A stretch of DNA of 64,000 nucleotides, from assembly GCF_024159265.1 (NCBI RefSeq), contig NZ_JAMYWY010000001.1:1922001-1986000 (forward strand). Direction: 5' to 3'. Position numbers and translations under genes: made by a program. This document shows, one piece after another, positions 62,958 through 64,000 of this stretch (the first letter of the stretch is position 1; the number at the start of each line of letters is the position of its first letter). The notes beneath the pieces are model-generated. The model saw only the letters and a program-made list of their open reading frames with translations, was not told the DNA's origin and did not search any database. Source of the DNA: Paenibacillus sp. 1781tsa1 (GTDB lineage: Bacteria; Bacillota; Bacilli; Paenibacillales; Paenibacillaceae).

Positions 62958-63509
62958 ATGAAGAGATTTTGGGGGCTTACTGCAATCATTTCTATCGTTT
63001 TTCTGCTTGCTGGTTGTGGAGGTAAAGATGGTTTTTCCATATTCATCATTGATAACCAAGGAAATCCATCTGTAATCTCAGAGCAGTTACAGGCCAATCT
63101 GCAACAGAAACTGGGTGAGGAACCCAAGGTGGAAGTAATTACCAGTGCAATGTATGATGTTCAGAAAATTATGGTAGAATATGCGGCTGGAGGACATGAT
63201 ATTTTCATTTTGCCTGAATCCGACATGAAACAATACGGAAGTAATGGCTCTAATGTTCCGCTGGATGATACTTTTGATCCCAAGAAGTTTGAACGGGGTG
63301 TATTTGAGGGTGGAGTATTGGTAGAGAAGGGTGAAGGAGATGGAGGTTCAGATATCAAACAAGAATCACATCTTTACGGCATTCCACTCGAAGATATGAA
63401 AATGTTTAAAGATGTAGAATATGCTGCGAGCAATTTGTTCGCCACCATTCCAGTGTCAGCTTCCAATGTCGAAGAATCCAAGAAAGTGCTGAAGGCGCTG
63501 ACAGAGTAA
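62958..63509 (+). CDS. Lipoprotein of unknown function
   Basis: 183 residues; signal peptide ends LAGC (Cys20). The mature part has VEYAAGGHDIFILPESDM and a FERGVFEGGVLVEKGEGD stretch that looks like the beginning of a periplasmic binding fold without its second lobe. GGGGGAAC precedes the ATG. 37 bases before cobU, likely the same transcript. Not recognised further. Confidence 0.7.
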   Translation: MKRFWGLTAIISIVFLLAGCGGKDGFSIFIIDNQGNPSVISEQLQANLQQKLGEEPKVEVITSAMYDVQKIMVEYAAGGHDIFILPESDMKQYGSNGSNVPLDDTFDPKKFERGVFEGGVLVEKGEGDGGSDIKQESHLYGIPLEDMKMFKDVEYAASNLFATIPVSASNVEESKKVLKALTE

Positions 63510-63546
63510 AGAAAATTCAGAATGGCTATGGAAGGAGGGAAGCGGA

Positions 63547-64000
63547 TTGCTGATTACGGTCACAGGCGGCATAGGTAGTGGTAAAACCCGGTTTGCCCTC
63601 AAGTACGCAGCCGGGATTAGCCGGGAGGGTGTATATTTATCCACTGGTGATCATGATCCCGTTATTCCCGAATTGCCATCCGCTCATTATCGTGCCATTC
63701 ATGCCGGGAACGGTCAGCATCTGACAGAGGTGATCACCCAAATTAATCGGGAATCCAATCTGTTTTTGGCAGATCAGCGAATTTTAATTGTAGACAGTCT
63801 GACTTCCTGGATGGCTGCCGGTTTCAGGGCAACAGAGGATCTGAATCATCAGCGTTCAGAGACACAGCTTTTGCTTGATGCGTTATTGTCTTATCAGGGG
63901 AAGTTGCTTGTGGTTACCAATGAAATGCATGGCACGTTGCATCCTACCGAGGAAGAACGAATATTTACAGCGAGAATGGCTTCGGTTAACCGAATGCTGC
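63547..64000 (+). CDS. cobU: Adenosylcobinamide kinase/guanylyltransferase, 5' part
   Basis: The frame is open to the window end, about 151 codons. It makes adenosylcobinamide-GDP in B12 synthesis. P-loop TGGIGSGKTRF lies at the start, with STGDHD, the Walker-B-like ILIVDSLTSW, and VVTNEMHGTLHP matching CobU. TTG at 63547 follows AAGGAGGG by seven bases; no ATG fits. It probably opens a cobalamin operon beyond the window. No B12 riboswitch is seen before it. Confidence 0.85.
   Translation, partial: MLITVTGGIGSGKTRFALKYAAGISREGVYLSTGDHDPVIPELPSAHYRAIHAGNGQHLTEVITQINRESNLFLADQRILIVDSLTSWMAAGFRATEDLNHQRSETQLLLDALLSYQGKLLVVTNEMHGTLHPTEEERIFTARMASVNRML

Overview
The window looks like a chromosomal segment of a spore-forming, low-to-mid GC Firmicute, most likely Paenibacillus or a close relative. 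Signs of this are Shine-Dalgarno sequences of the AAGGAGG type before almost every gene, frequent GTG and TTG starts, two T-box leaders, an L20-type leader before infC, MutS2, CotF-like and Spo0E-like sporulation proteins, a YesN-like membrane AraC regulator beside a carbohydrate importer, and Bacillus-like gene groups (ytqAB, nupNOPQ, alaRT). The species is inferred from gene content, not from a database match. There is no prophage, insertion sequence or CRISPR array. Most of the window is core metabolism and information processing.

Layout. 1-4.7 kb: end of odhB, then a minus-strand block of a hydrolase, manA and the tRNA-modification pair ytqB/ytqA. 5.0-6.2 kb: a small conserved-looking ORF and trmB. 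6.3-12.5 kb: a membrane AraC regulator divergent from two sugar permeases and a lipoprotein binding protein. 12.6-14.3 kb: an MGDG-synthase-like glycosyltransferase and a PAP2 phosphatase. 15.0-16.3 kb: a membrane GT2 glycosyltransferase behind a long leader. 16.4-17.8 kb: infC-rpmI-rplT with an attenuator leader and an AUU start codon. 18.4-23.2 kb: a complete purine-nucleoside importer. 23.4-24.2 kb: an odd Gly/Pro/Tyr-tailed protein and a GNAT acetyltransferase. 24.4-32.6 kb: branched-chain amino acid genes ilvB-ilvH-ilvC-leuA behind a leucine T-box, then leuB, which is split off by an inverted aldo/keto reductase. 32.6-33.4 kb: a peroxiredoxin with a perfect PerR box. 33.7-40.3 kb: a zinc-finger protein, a sporulation-type histidine kinase, a MoxR/DUF58/DUF4129 operon and a DRE-TIM aldolase-like protein. 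40.5-45.2 kb: a GGDEF-EAL protein with a ruined cyclase site, tRNA-Gly, and an ABC-F ATPase behind a structured, terminator-ended leader. 45.3-49.4 kb: a dispersed-repeat-like element abutting a phenylalanine T-box, then pheS-pheT. 49.5-52.3 kb: a giant ZapA-coiled-coil protein. 52.4-58.4 kb: a CuA-like lipoprotein, a holin-like membrane protein, then mutS2, DUF350, a 26-residue membrane protein, a zinc-ribbon protein and an MFS transporter. 58.5-64 kb: an FAD oxidoreductase, two coat-type proteins, alaR-alaT, a Spo0E-like phosphatase, a lipoprotein and the start of cobU.

The most unusual items are: the 902-residue ZapA-headed coiled coil with nine tandem 11-residue repeats; the structured leader of the ABC-F gene; the roughly 205-bp inverted-repeat element whose right end supplies the -35 box of the pheST leader promoter; the structured ilvH-ilvC spacer; and several small ORFs under 50 codons with good ribosome-binding sites.
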